The position numbers and the translations under genes were made by a program. 64,000 bases of DNA, taken from assembly GCA_020634395.1 (NCBI GenBank), contig JACKBU010000004.1:221166-285165 (forward strand), read 5' to 3'. The notes under the pieces were generated by a model. The model was not told the DNA's origin. It worked only from the letters and a program-made list of their open reading frames with translations, and searched no databases. Below are positions 15,016 through 23,020 of the stretch, piece after piece. Position 1 is the stretch's first letter; the number at the start of each line of letters is the position of its first letter. The DNA is from Ardenticatenaceae bacterium. GTDB lineage: Bacteria; Chloroflexota; Anaerolineae; Promineifilales; Promineifilaceae.

Positions 15016-16434
15016 GTGCCAGACTACGAACCCCTCTCCAGCCTAGACGCCGCCATTTTAGGCATTGAAGACAAGACCAACTTGATGGTTGTTTCTGGGA
15101 TTTTGACCTTTGCCCAGCCGGTTGTAATGGAAGACCTGAAGACCGCCTTGCAGCGGCGCTGGCTTACGCAGCGGCGGATGCGCCAGCGGTTAATCCGTCC
15201 CAACATGCTGCTGGCCCGCGCCTACTGGGAGGATGATCCCCATTTTAACTTCAACGCCCATATTCACCGCGTGGCGCTGCCGGAACCCGGCGACCGGGCG
15301 GTGCTCCAGGAATTAGCCAGCGACCTGATCAGTATGCCGCTGGATTATTCCAAGCCGCTGTGGCAGGTTCATGTCATCGAAAATTATGGTTCGGGCGGGG
15401 CGGTGATGTTTCGCATTCATCACACCATTGCTGACGGCGTGGCGCTGGCCGAGCTGCTGATCGGGCTGACGGCCGTTTCCGCGGCTGAATCGCTGACCGG
15501 CAGGGAGGAAACGGCCGTTTCCCCCAACGGCCAGAAACCCGAAGGCGTGACCGAAATTGCCAAACAACTCAGCATTGCCACCGGCATGGGCCGCCGTTTT
15601 GCCCGGCGGCTGGCCATTGCCGGGCTGGACGTGCTGAGCGAACCGGAAAAAGCGCGAGGACTGATGGACAAAGGGGCGGCCTACGCCCAGTCGGCCTTGC
15701 AGTTGGTCCTGAAGATCGCCGAACCGGAGACGGTGTTTGACAATGCCCTGGGAGTCAGCAAACGGGTGGCCTGGTCAGAGCCCGTGCCATTGGAAGAATT
15801 ACAGCAGGTTCGCCGCGCCCTGGGCGGCACGCTAAACGACATTATGGTGACGGCGCTGATCGGCGGCCTGCGCCGCTACATGGTGGCAGAGGACCAGCCG
15901 GTTAACGGCGCCATCTTCCGCGCTGCTATTCCGGTTAATTTGCGCCCCAAAAAGCGGGCGGCTGCCCTGGGCAACGAGTTTGGCGTGGTCTTTTTAACGG
16001 CGCCGCTGGCGATGGCCGACCCGCTGGAGCGGTTGGCGGAGGTGCGCGCGCGCATGGATCAATTGAAGCAGTCGCCGGACGCGGTGACGGCGCAAGGGTT
16101 GATCAGCGCCCTGGCGTTTGCGCCGCCAGCGCTGCAAAATGCGCTGGTAAAACAGATGGGCACGTTGGCCACGGCCGTTATCTCCAACGTGGCCGGTCCC
16201 CCTGAGACGCGCTATCTGGCCGGGCAAAAAATCGAAGAAGTCATGTTTTGGGCGCCGCAGTCTGGCTACGTGGGGCTGGGGATCACCATCTACAGCTTCG
16301 CCGGGCAAGTGTACGTGGGTGTGAGCGCCGACAAAAAATTGATGGGAAACCCGAACGACTTTGTTGCGGCTTTCCACGCCGAGTATGCGGCACTGGTCCA
16401 CCTGGCCCAATCCGCGTCACCGGCAGAGTCATAA
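15016..16434 (+). CDS. Wax ester synthase / acyl-CoA:diacylglycerol acyltransferase
   Basis: A 472-residue WS/DGAT that makes storage wax esters or triacylglycerol at the membrane surface. The catalytic H-H-x-x-x-D-G motif is I-H135-H136-T-I-A-D140-G141. N-terminal PLSSLDAAILGIEDKTNLM and the later NDIMVTALIGGLRRYM near residue 275 match the family; PVNLRPKKRAAALGNEFGVVF near 305 is the conserved PVS/PVN region. The length is normal. The start is GTG at 15016 with AGGAAAA upstream, and the ACGGCCGT palindrome supplies two bases of that codon. Third gene of the 13.5-16.4 kb run. Confidence 0.9.
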   Translation: MPDYEPLSSLDAAILGIEDKTNLMVVSGILTFAQPVVMEDLKTALQRRWLTQRRMRQRLIRPNMLLARAYWEDDPHFNFNAHIHRVALPEPGDRAVLQELASDLISMPLDYSKPLWQVHVIENYGSGGAVMFRIHHTIADGVALAELLIGLTAVSAAESLTGREETAVSPNGQKPEGVTEIAKQLSIATGMGRRFARRLAIAGLDVLSEPEKARGLMDKGAAYAQSALQLVLKIAEPETVFDNALGVSKRVAWSEPVPLEELQQVRRALGGTLNDIMVTALIGGLRRYMVAEDQPVNGAIFRAAIPVNLRPKKRAAALGNEFGVVFLTAPLAMADPLERLAEVRARMDQLKQSPDAVTAQGLISALAFAPPALQNALVKQMGTLATAVISNVAGPPETRYLAGQKIEEVMFWAPQSGYVGLGITIYSFAGQVYVGVSADKKLMGNPNDFVAAFHAEYAALVHLAQSASPAES

Positions 16435-16511
16435 CAACATTTTGGCCTTCTTTGGCCGTCTCAAGATGGCCATCCCAGGATCATAATCACAACTCAACAG
16501 GAGGTTAAGGA

Positions 16512-17411
16512 GTGAAAGGAATTCTTGGCGTCATTATGCTGCTGGTTGGCATTGCGGGGCTTGCCCTGGCCGTGGCCGGGATTTACTTTGGGCGGCAAGC
16601 GGTGGACCAGATTGGAGTGGGGGTGAACAACAGCCTGAATCTGGTACTGGACAGCCTGAGCACGGTACAGGATAGCTTTGCCCTGACGAAGACGGCCGTT
16701 AACCAGGCCTCCACCGCCATCTCCACCGTGGAAAAAACAGTGGCCGATACCAGCACGACCATCGGCGATACGAAGCCGCTGGTGGACCAGATTTCTGTCG
16801 TAGCGGCGACGGAAATTCCCAACAGCGTGGAGGCGATTCAGGCCTCGCTCTATCCGGCGGCAGCGCTGGCGGCGCAGGTGGACACCACGCTGCGCACCCT
16901 CAGCGATTTCACGCTGGAACAAACTTTTCTGGGCGTTCCGCTGCAGTTCGACCTGGGCATCGATTATGATCCGCAAGACGCGTTGGATGAATCGCTGCTG
17001 GCCATTGCCGACAGCCTGGATGGCGTTTCGGGCAGCCTGCGCGACCTGGAGCCCACGCTAACGGTGAACGCCGGTAACCTGACTTTGATGAGCGACAATA
17101 TCGCCCAGATTTCCGAGGACATAGCCGCCATTAACGAGGTGGTGGCAGATATTGTGCCGCTGCTGGATCAGTACGTGGACACAATTACGCAGGTGGAAAC
17201 GGCCGTGCTGCAAGTCCAGGCCAACCTCGACTCCTACTTACAAACCGCCAAGCTGGTCATAACCGTCCTGATGATCTGGCTGGCGGCCCTCCATCTGGCG
17301 CCTCTGTACGTTGGCTGGGAACTGACGACCGGCGTGCACGATAGAAAAGATGATGACGAACAGGACGACCAACACCGATCGGATGACGAAGAATCCGACA
17401 AGGAGGAATAA
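16512..17411 (+). CDS. Membrane protein with long extracytoplasmic coiled coil
   Basis: A 299-residue protein starting with GTG at 16512 behind a perfect AGGAGGTTAAGG site. A transmembrane segment (LGVIMLLVGIAGLALAVAG) is followed by about 215 residues of heptad-like sequence (NNSLNLVLDSLSTVQDSF, STVEKTVADTSTTIGDT) and a second membrane segment near 250-270 (LVITVLMIWLAALHLAPL). The tail is very acidic (DDDEQDDQHRSDDEE). The layout resembles the sensing half of a chemoreceptor without its signalling domain. No family is recognised. The phage-holin-like gene follows after 4 nt. Confidence 0.78.
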   Translation: MKGILGVIMLLVGIAGLALAVAGIYFGRQAVDQIGVGVNNSLNLVLDSLSTVQDSFALTKTAVNQASTAISTVEKTVADTSTTIGDTKPLVDQISVVAATEIPNSVEAIQASLYPAAALAAQVDTTLRTLSDFTLEQTFLGVPLQFDLGIDYDPQDALDESLLAIADSLDGVSGSLRDLEPTLTVNAGNLTLMSDNIAQISEDIAAINEVVADIVPLLDQYVDTITQVETAVLQVQANLDSYLQTAKLVITVLMIWLAALHLAPLYVGWELTTGVHDRKDDDEQDDQHRSDDEESDKEE

Positions 17412-17415
17412 CTCA

Positions 17416-17808
17416 ATGCGTTTGTTTATTCGTTGGATAATTATTGCCATTTCCTTATGGGTGGCGGTTTTGCTGGTGCCCGGCCTGAGTAAGGATGGCA
17501 ACATCTGGACATGGCTGCTGGTGGCGGCAATTTTTGGTCTGGTAAACGCCATCATCCGGCCGATTGTGCTGCTTTTGAGCTGCCCCCTGGTGGTGCTGAC
17601 GCTGGGCCTGTTTGTGTTGATTGTGAACTGGGCCATGTTGTCGCTCACCATCTGGATTTCTTCATCGGTGTTTAACCTGGGTTTTACTTCCGATGGGTTC
17701 TGGGCAACTTTCTTTGGGGCGATTGTCATCAGTATTGTCAGCGGCGTTTTGAATATCTTCCTGCGCGATGATAAGGAGGATAAGAACACCATCATCGTGC
17801 AGCGGTAG
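17416..17808 (+). CDS. Phage holin family / four-TM membrane protein
   Basis: A 130-residue protein with four membrane segments, of the type annotated as 'phage holin family' or mycobacterial 4-TM protein. The N-terminus MRLFIRWIIIAISLWVAVLL and the loop GLVNAIIRPIVLLLSCPLVV with the conserved N-x-x-x-R-P are characteristic. The name comes from distant similarity to holins; most bacterial members have no known phage link, and none is seen here. The ATG at 17416 has AGGAGG upstream. Transcribed with the preceding coiled-coil membrane gene. Confidence 0.85.
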   Translation: MRLFIRWIIIAISLWVAVLLVPGLSKDGNIWTWLLVAAIFGLVNAIIRPIVLLLSCPLVVLTLGLFVLIVNWAMLSLTIWISSSVFNLGFTSDGFWATFFGAIVISIVSGVLNIFLRDDKEDKNTIIVQR

Positions 17809-17828
17809 AAACGGCCGTTGTCCTTTAA

Positions 17829-17878
17829 TGATGCGTGATGCGTGAAACGTGACCGGAGACAGCACGAATCACGCATCA
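17829..17878. repeat. Intergenic hairpin of GCGTGATGC words, second copy
   Basis: TGATGCGTGAT at 17829-17839 pairs with ATCACGCATCA at 17868-17878 around a 28-nt loop. It shares its words with the hairpin at 7810-7857. It lies between the holin-like gene and the convergent FtsX-type permease gene. Confidence 0.75.
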
Positions 17879-17896
17879 CGCAGCACGGTCGTTCCC

Positions 17897-20293
17897 CTAC
17901 TCATACGCCAGCACATCCCGCACCGTCAGCCGCGAGGCGTTGCGCGCGGGCACGTAGCTGGCAAGCACCGCCACCACCAGCACCAGCGCCAGCCACAGCA
18001 GCGCCCCCGGCACGGAATAAACATAGCTCAACTGCCCATTGACAATGTGGTTGCCCACCACCGAACTGAGCAGCTTGCCGGCCGGGATGGCCAGAAAAAT
18101 CGCCAGCAGCCAGCTAATCAGCGCCATCAGGATGCCTTCCACCAGAATCACCCGCAGCACCGCTCCATCGGACGCGCCCACGGCGCGCATCACGCCGATT
18201 TCGCGGGTGCGCTCCAGCACGTTCATGCTCATCGTGCCCGCCAGCCCCAGGCCGCCCACCAGGGTAATCAGCAAAGCCATCACCATCAGCACCGAAACGA
18301 TGATGTTGAACTGGTCCTCCTGCACGCCGCGCATGTCGGAGCTGGTCTCCACGCTGCTGACACGAATGCCTACCTGCTGGAAATAATCGTTGGCCCGGGC
18401 AGCGATTTCGGCCTGGGAGGCGGGATCGTGGGCGCTGGTGACCAACTGCACGCGGCGCGTTTGCTGCACTTCGCGGGCCAGCCGCGAAACGTAGGCATAA
18501 TTGGCATACGATTCGTACCAGACGGTCACGCCGATGGACTGGTACACGCCGACGATGGTCCAGGGGTAATCACGGCCGTTTATCTTCACCACGATCTCAT
18601 CCCCCACTTGCAGCGATGGGTCTTCGCGCAGCAGGCTGCTGTCGATGACCACGGCGTTCTGGTCGTCGGGTTCCAGCCAGCGGCCGGCCACAATCTTGGG
18701 ATGCGTCAGGTCGCTGCCGCCGGGCGGGGCCAGGATGGTCATGGAGTTGCCTTCTTCGCCGCTGGCGTCGAGGATGGCGCCGTTGACAATGGTCCAGCCT
18801 TCCACGCGCTCCACGCCCGGCACGTGCAGGGCGTATTCTTCGATTTGCGCCAGGCGATACGGCCGTTCAAACTCCACCTGCACATCAAACCGGTACGCTT
18901 GCCCCAACTCCGCCACCGTCTCATCGGCGGAGGCGCCTACACTCAGCACGCCGATGAAGACCGCGCCGCCCAGGACCAGCGTGCCCAGCGTCAGCGCCGC
19001 CCGGCCGCGATTGCGCAAAATATTGCCCAACGACAGCAGCCACGGCCCGGTCACAAAGCGGATGCGCTCGATGACCCGTTCCAGCAGGCTGTTGCTTAGA
19101 TTTTCCTGGCTCAGACCGGTGGAATTCAGCGCAGCAAACACCGTCACGCGCGTGCCGCGCCAGATGGCGGGCAGCGCCGCCAGCACCGGCACCAGCAGAC
19201 TGACGCCCAACTCCAGCACCATGATTTCCGGGCGCAGGCGATAAGCCGGCAGGCGCAAATCCAGCAGGCCGGGGCCGGCGATGAATTCAGCGAACTTTTG
19301 CGCGGCCACGGCCGCCAGCGGCGCGGCCACCGCGTAAGCCATCAGCCCAAACATCACCACCATCAGCAGGTACATGCCCACCAGATTGCGCGTCAGGCCG
19401 CCGATGGCTTTCATGATGCCGATGTACTGCACCTGCCGCAAAATCAGCGCCGACATGGTGTTGAAGACGAGGAAGGCGCTGAGCGCCAGCGACACGGCCG
19501 CCAGAATGCCCAGCACGGAGCGGATGGACTGGATAATAAATTTGGTGGGACTGACGCCCGGCTCCGGGAAAACCAGGGTGAAGTAGACCATGTAGCCGCT
19601 TTTTTCGATTTTGTCTTTGATTTCGCCGGTGAGGGCCTGGACGTAGGCGCGATCGTGCTTGTTGGCGGCGGCGACGTAGAGCAGGCGGTTGTAATCGGCC
19701 GTTTCGCCCAGCCATTCGAAGGTGTCCAGGGTGGTGTAGGCGTTGATGCCGCCGGTGTTGATGGAGGGATTGCTGTTCTGGTCGCGCACGGTGCCGACGA
19801 TACTCATTTCGTAGTGACGGCCGTCGTTCATCTCCACAATCGCGGTATCGCCAAGGGCAAAATCGGTCAGGGCCACGGCCGTCTGGTCGATGAGCAGTTC
19901 GTGGTCGCCGGGCGCGGCCTGGCCGCTCATGGATTGCAGCAGATTGACACGGCCGTCGCTGTAATCCTGGGCGGAGAGGGCGGTGTTGTACCAACGGCCG
20001 TTCAAGAACATCCGCACGCTGCGCACCCGCCGTCCTTCCGCGTCCGCCACTTCCGGCATGTCGCGGATGGTGTCCACCAAATCGTCGCCAAACGGCGACG
20101 TGAGGATGAAGGCGCTGGTAGGATTAACGGTTTCGTAGCCCACCGTGCTGGCCTCCTCCAAAATCAGATAAGCGTTGGCTACCATGCCCACAGCAAACAC
20201 GCCAATGGCAATCGACAGCACCACCAAAATCGTGCGGGATTTATTGCCCGACAGATCTGCGAATACTTTTTTGTAACGTGGTTTGATGTTCAT
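17897..20293 (-). CDS. FtsX-type ABC transporter permease, double length
   Basis: A 798-residue permease with two copies of the FtsX-type domain, as in the macrolide or lipid exporter class. The N-terminus has NKSRTILVVLSIAIGVFAVG; a four-helix block lies near 260-390, and the second copy ends in ERTREIGVMRAVGASDGAVL near 685 and SYVPARNASRLTVRDVLAYE at the C-terminus. Large extracytoplasmic domains lie between. It starts at ATG 20293, just 15 nt after the ATPase stop on the same strand, so the pair forms an ABC exporter; a TetR gene lies divergently upstream. The substrate is unknown. Confidence 0.9.
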   Translation of the reverse strand: MNIKPRYKKVFADLSGNKSRTILVVLSIAIGVFAVGMVANAYLILEEASTVGYETVNPTSAFILTSPFGDDLVDTIRDMPEVADAEGRRVRSVRMFLNGRWYNTALSAQDYSDGRVNLLQSMSGQAAPGDHELLIDQTAVALTDFALGDTAIVEMNDGRHYEMSIVGTVRDQNSNPSINTGGINAYTTLDTFEWLGETADYNRLLYVAAANKHDRAYVQALTGEIKDKIEKSGYMVYFTLVFPEPGVSPTKFIIQSIRSVLGILAAVSLALSAFLVFNTMSALILRQVQYIGIMKAIGGLTRNLVGMYLLMVVMFGLMAYAVAAPLAAVAAQKFAEFIAGPGLLDLRLPAYRLRPEIMVLELGVSLLVPVLAALPAIWRGTRVTVFAALNSTGLSQENLSNSLLERVIERIRFVTGPWLLSLGNILRNRGRAALTLGTLVLGGAVFIGVLSVGASADETVAELGQAYRFDVQVEFERPYRLAQIEEYALHVPGVERVEGWTIVNGAILDASGEEGNSMTILAPPGGSDLTHPKIVAGRWLEPDDQNAVVIDSSLLREDPSLQVGDEIVVKINGRDYPWTIVGVYQSIGVTVWYESYANYAYVSRLAREVQQTRRVQLVTSAHDPASQAEIAARANDYFQQVGIRVSSVETSSDMRGVQEDQFNIIVSVLMVMALLITLVGGLGLAGTMSMNVLERTREIGVMRAVGASDGAVLRVILVEGILMALISWLLAIFLAIPAGKLLSSVVGNHIVNGQLSYVYSVPGALLWLALVLVVAVLASYVPARNASRLTVRDVLAYE

Positions 20294-20307
20294 GAACAGC
20301 CCCCCTC

Positions 20308-21171
20308 TCAATCTCCCCCCAAAGGGAGGAGAAGTCCATTTCCCTCTCCTCGGGAGGGGCTATGGGAGGGTAAATTTTTCTCCGCGACCTCCGCGCTCTC
20401 CGCGGTTGAATTGCTTTTAATAATTTCTCCATCCGCGATGGTGACGACGCGGGTGACGCGCCGCGCTTTGTCCGGGTCGTGGGTGACCATGAGGATGGTT
20501 TTGCCCTCGTCCACCAATTGGTTAAACAACTGGAAGATGATTTCGGCCGTGGCCGAATCCAGGTTGCCCGTGGGTTCGTCGGCGGCCAGGATGGGCGGGT
20601 CGTTGGCCAGGGCGCGGGCGATGGCCGCCAACTGCTGCTGCCCGCCGGACACCGACGAGGGTAGTTTGTGGGCCACGTCTGCCAGCCCGACCATGTCCAG
20701 CAGGTGCATGGCCCGCTCGCGGCGTTGCGGAATGGGGTAGGTGTGGCAAAAATCCATCGGCAGCATCACATTTTGCATCACGGTGAGGGTGGGCAGCAGT
20801 TGGAAAAACTGGAAGATAACGCCCAGTTCGCGCCCCCGCCATTGGGCGATTTCCCCCTCGCTGAGGGTGTGCACGGCCGTGCCGTTCACCCACACCTCAC
20901 CCGACGATGGCCGGTCGATGCCGGTGATCATGTTGATCAGCGTGGATTTGCCGCAGCCCGATTTGCCGATGATGGCCACAAATTCGCCCCGGTTCACGGT
21001 GAGGTTGATGCCCTTGAGCGCCGTAAAATCCCCGGCGCTGCCGTGATAGGTCTTGACGACCTGCCGCACCTGGATGATGTGGTCGGTGGCGGCGCTGGTG
21101 GCGCAGTGGCCGTTAAGGCGGAAACGGCCGTGTCCATTTTGCCCCTGAAAGCCTTTCAAACGAGAAAGCAT
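20308..21171 (-). CDS. ABC transporter ATP-binding protein (MacB/LolD type)
   Basis: A 287-residue ATPase. Walker A is IGKSGCGKSTLINMITG near residue 75, the Q-loop is VIFQFFQLLPTL, the signature is SSVSGGQQQLAAIARALAND and Walker B is ILAADEPTGNLDS. These match the MacB/LolD class that powers FtsX-type permeases. The ATG at 21171 is chosen over 21207. The last 34 residues (from NSTAESAEVAEKN to the end) do not look like ABC sequence: they are encoded by two dispersed DNA repeat words and add a Gly/Pro-rich tail. The gene is first in the unit with the permease and is divergent from TetR. Confidence 0.92.
   Translation of the reverse strand: MLSRLKGFQGQNGHGRFRLNGHCATSAATDHIIQVRQVVKTYHGSAGDFTALKGINLTVNRGEFVAIIGKSGCGKSTLINMITGIDRPSSGEVWVNGTAVHTLSEGEIAQWRGRELGVIFQFFQLLPTLTVMQNVMLPMDFCHTYPIPQRRERAMHLLDMVGLADVAHKLPSSVSGGQQQLAAIARALANDPPILAADEPTGNLDSATAEIIFQLFNQLVDEGKTILMVTHDPDKARRVTRVVTIADGEIIKSNSTAESAEVAEKNLPSHSPSRGEGNGLLLPLGGD
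20309..20421. repeat. Dispersed repeat words encoding the ATPase tail
   Basis: Two word types abut here: a CTCTCCTCGGGAGGGG-like stretch with an inverted partner around 20,314-20,365, and CTCCGCGACCTCCGCG near 20,378-20,400. Both resemble families of dispersed elements in Chloroflexota and other bacteria. They lie inside the 3' end of the ABC ATPase frame. Confidence 0.65.
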
Positions 21172-21226
21172 ACCAATCCCTTCGTGTAACCCACTGCTTG
21201 ATGACAAAAACTAAACCTCATGTTAT

Positions 21227-21249
21227 ATTATGAACACCATGTTCGTAAT
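21227..21249. promoter_or_regulatory. Candidate TetR operator between TetR and ABC genes
   Basis: ATTATGAAC (21227-21235) and GTTCGTAAT (21241-21249) form an inverted repeat with a 5-nt centre and one mismatched pair. It lies in the divergent gap between the ABC operon and the TetR gene. On the minus strand it overlaps a possible -35/-10 pair (TTACGA...TAACAT, spacing 17). A second palindrome, GTTGACTCTGCGTCAAC, follows at 21260-21276. Confidence 0.55.
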
Positions 21250-21362
21250 TGTATGCTTTGTTGACTCTGCGTCAACGATCAAATTTCGGGCCCGTCTATT
21301 TTTAGACGGCCGTTCACAATTCGCCGTTCCCAGTTCATCGGTTCTCGTTCAAGGAGCTTTCC

Positions 21363-21959
21363 ATGAGCCGGCGTAAAACCGACCGGCGGGTCTTACGCAC
21401 CCGCCGCCAACTACAAGAATCTCTCATGTCCCTCGTTTTGGAGAAAGGCTACGACGCCGTCACCGTCGAAGATATTACGGAGCGGGCCGACCTGGGCCGT
21501 ACCACGTTTTACCTGCACTACAAGGATAAAGACGACCTGCTGCTGCAAAGCCTGGAAACCGTCTACGACGATCTGGTGGAGCAGATTCAGCAGCGCACAG
21601 TTGATGAGTGGGTGGCAGACGGCCAGGGGCCCTGGACGCTGGCCTTTCGCCATGCCGCCGACAATGCGCGCTTTTACCAGATTATCCTCAGCGGGCAGGG
21701 GGGCAGCGTCATCAAAAATCGCGTGCAAAACTATATCGCGGCCACCGCCCAAAGAACCATCAGCCAGTTAACGCAAGAATTAGGGGTCACCCCCTCCGTG
21801 CCGCTGGAAGTTTTGTCCCACTATATCGCCAGTTCTTTGTTAGGGTTGATTGCCTGGTGGCTCCAGCATGATCAGCCCTACACCGTGGCCGAGATGGACG
21901 CATATTTTCGCCAGCTGGCAATGCAAGGTACGACTCAGGTAATTGGCATTGGGCTGTAA
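21363..21959 (+). CDS. TetR/AcrR-family transcriptional regulator
   Basis: A 198-residue repressor. The N-terminal helix-turn-helix spans about residues 10-55: RRQLQESLMSLVLEKGYDAV, then VEDITERADLGRTTFYLHYKDKDDLL with the typical recognition helix. The C-terminal ligand-binding and dimerisation domain (60-198) is all helical. The gene starts divergently from the ABC ATPase-permease unit with only about 190 nt between, and an inverted repeat sits in that gap, so the most economical role is repression of the exporter until a ligand appears. The ligand is unknown. Confidence 0.92.
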   Translation: MSRRKTDRRVLRTRRQLQESLMSLVLEKGYDAVTVEDITERADLGRTTFYLHYKDKDDLLLQSLETVYDDLVEQIQQRTVDEWVADGQGPWTLAFRHAADNARFYQIILSGQGGSVIKNRVQNYIAATAQRTISQLTQELGVTPSVPLEVLSHYIASSLLGLIAWWLQHDQPYTVAEMDAYFRQLAMQGTTQVIGIGL

Positions 21960-22288
21960 AAGACATAGGTCTATCGCAGCTTTGGTCAACGGCCGTATCG
22001 CCGGACTGCCAGTGCTCGGTCAACGGGGCTTTTTTCATCTTTTAGCCGGTTTCAACCGGCGTTGTTAAGCAGCCGGGGGCAAGAGCAACCACAAGCTTGT
22101 GTGCGGCAAGGAGGCGATTGCCCTCACAAAAGACCCACGTTGCTCGACATCTGCCAAATCTGGTTTAAGATTATGGCGCTGTAAAAATTCCTTCAGGTTC
22201 GCTCAAAAACAAGTCTAGATTTTTGGAGATTAAGGACTGGAGGCGGGCAATCTCCAAGCTTTAAACTCCGAGCCAAACAAGGTGCTTC
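21960..22288. other. Intergenic region after TetR
   Basis: No gene is supported. It holds the direct repeat GGTCAACGG (near 21,984 and 22,016), a T-run after GGGGC near 22,027 that could terminate TetR, a palindrome GCCGGTT-TC-AACCGGC at 22,045-22,060, and a TTGGAGATT / AATCTCCAA hairpin at 22,223-22,257 of the word-repeat class. Confidence 0.5.
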
Positions 22289-22963
22289 ATGGGTGATGTG
22301 CTCGTCAATCTTCTGCCAGTGATCGTGGGGGCGGCTGTGGTGCCATTGTATCCCATCATTGTTTTGCTGCTGCTGCAAAGCCGGGGCGGGCTGAGCAAAG
22401 CTCTCGCCTTTATTTCTGGCGGGCTGATGATGCGGCTGGTGCAGGGCGTCATCTTTGGGCTGCTTTTGGGCGAGGCGATGGACGCCAACGGCGACGACGG
22501 GCAGGCGTTAATTACCTCGACGCTGCTGCTGGTGGTGGGCGTGCTGTTGTTGGTAACGGCCGTAAGAAAATGGCGCAAAGAAGAAGACCCCGACGATCCA
22601 CCGCCGCAGTGGATGACAGGTATCAGTACTCTTTCGAGCTGGCGCGCATTGGGCGCAGGGGCGCTCTTTGTGACGATTGCTGTCAAGCAGTGGGTCTTCA
22701 CACTGTCGGCCATCAGCATTATTGGCGAGGCGGAGTTGGGGGCCACCACTGGTATTGGCCTTTATCTGTTTTACACCCTGACAACCCAATTACTGGTGCT
22801 GCCCCCTGTCCTGGCTTTTATCCTGGCGCCTGAGCGGTCGGCAAAACCGCTGCAGGCAGCGCAGGGCTGGTTGGAACGCAACAATCGCGTCATCGTCATG
22901 ACTGTGTCGTTGATTTTTGGGTTGTGGTTTTCCTACAAAGGTATCACCGGGTTGATTGGATGA
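22289..22963 (+). CDS. GAP-family (Sap-like) membrane protein
   Basis: A 224-residue protein with about six membrane segments, resembling the GAP family, named after the mycobacterial sulfolipid-1-addressing protein and related to LysE-type exporters. Visible features are VGAAVVPLYPIIVLLLLQS at the N-terminus, ISGGLMMRLVQGVIFGLLLG, a charged central loop (RKWRKEEDPDDPPPQW) and VTIAVKQWVFTLSAISIIG. It probably exports or flips a small molecule or lipid. It is a single gene in its direction, convergent with the two FtsX-type permease genes. Confidence 0.78.
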   Translation: MGDVLVNLLPVIVGAAVVPLYPIIVLLLLQSRGGLSKALAFISGGLMMRLVQGVIFGLLLGEAMDANGDDGQALITSTLLLVVGVLLLVTAVRKWRKEEDPDDPPPQWMTGISTLSSWRALGAGALFVTIAVKQWVFTLSAISIIGEAELGATTGIGLYLFYTLTTQLLVLPPVLAFILAPERSAKPLQAAQGWLERNNRVIVMTVSLIFGLWFSYKGITGLIG

Positions 22964-23020
22964 GGCGGGCAGGACTGGGGCGAAAATTTCTGAACCCATC
23001 TGCCCTCCTTTCGCCTTTAC

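Noticed and set aside
16512..17808. Prophage remnant because of the holin-like gene
   Set aside because: The 'phage holin' family is common in non-phage genes, and no other phage gene is near.
17849..19099. Long plus-strand frame opposite the FtsX permease
   Set aside because: It mirrors a well-supported minus-strand gene, is His/Gln/Arg-rich and shows no domain. High G+C makes such shadows common.
19298..20740. Another long plus-strand frame opposite permease and ATPase
   Set aside because: It spans two genes on the other strand and ignores their boundaries; no domain is recognisable.
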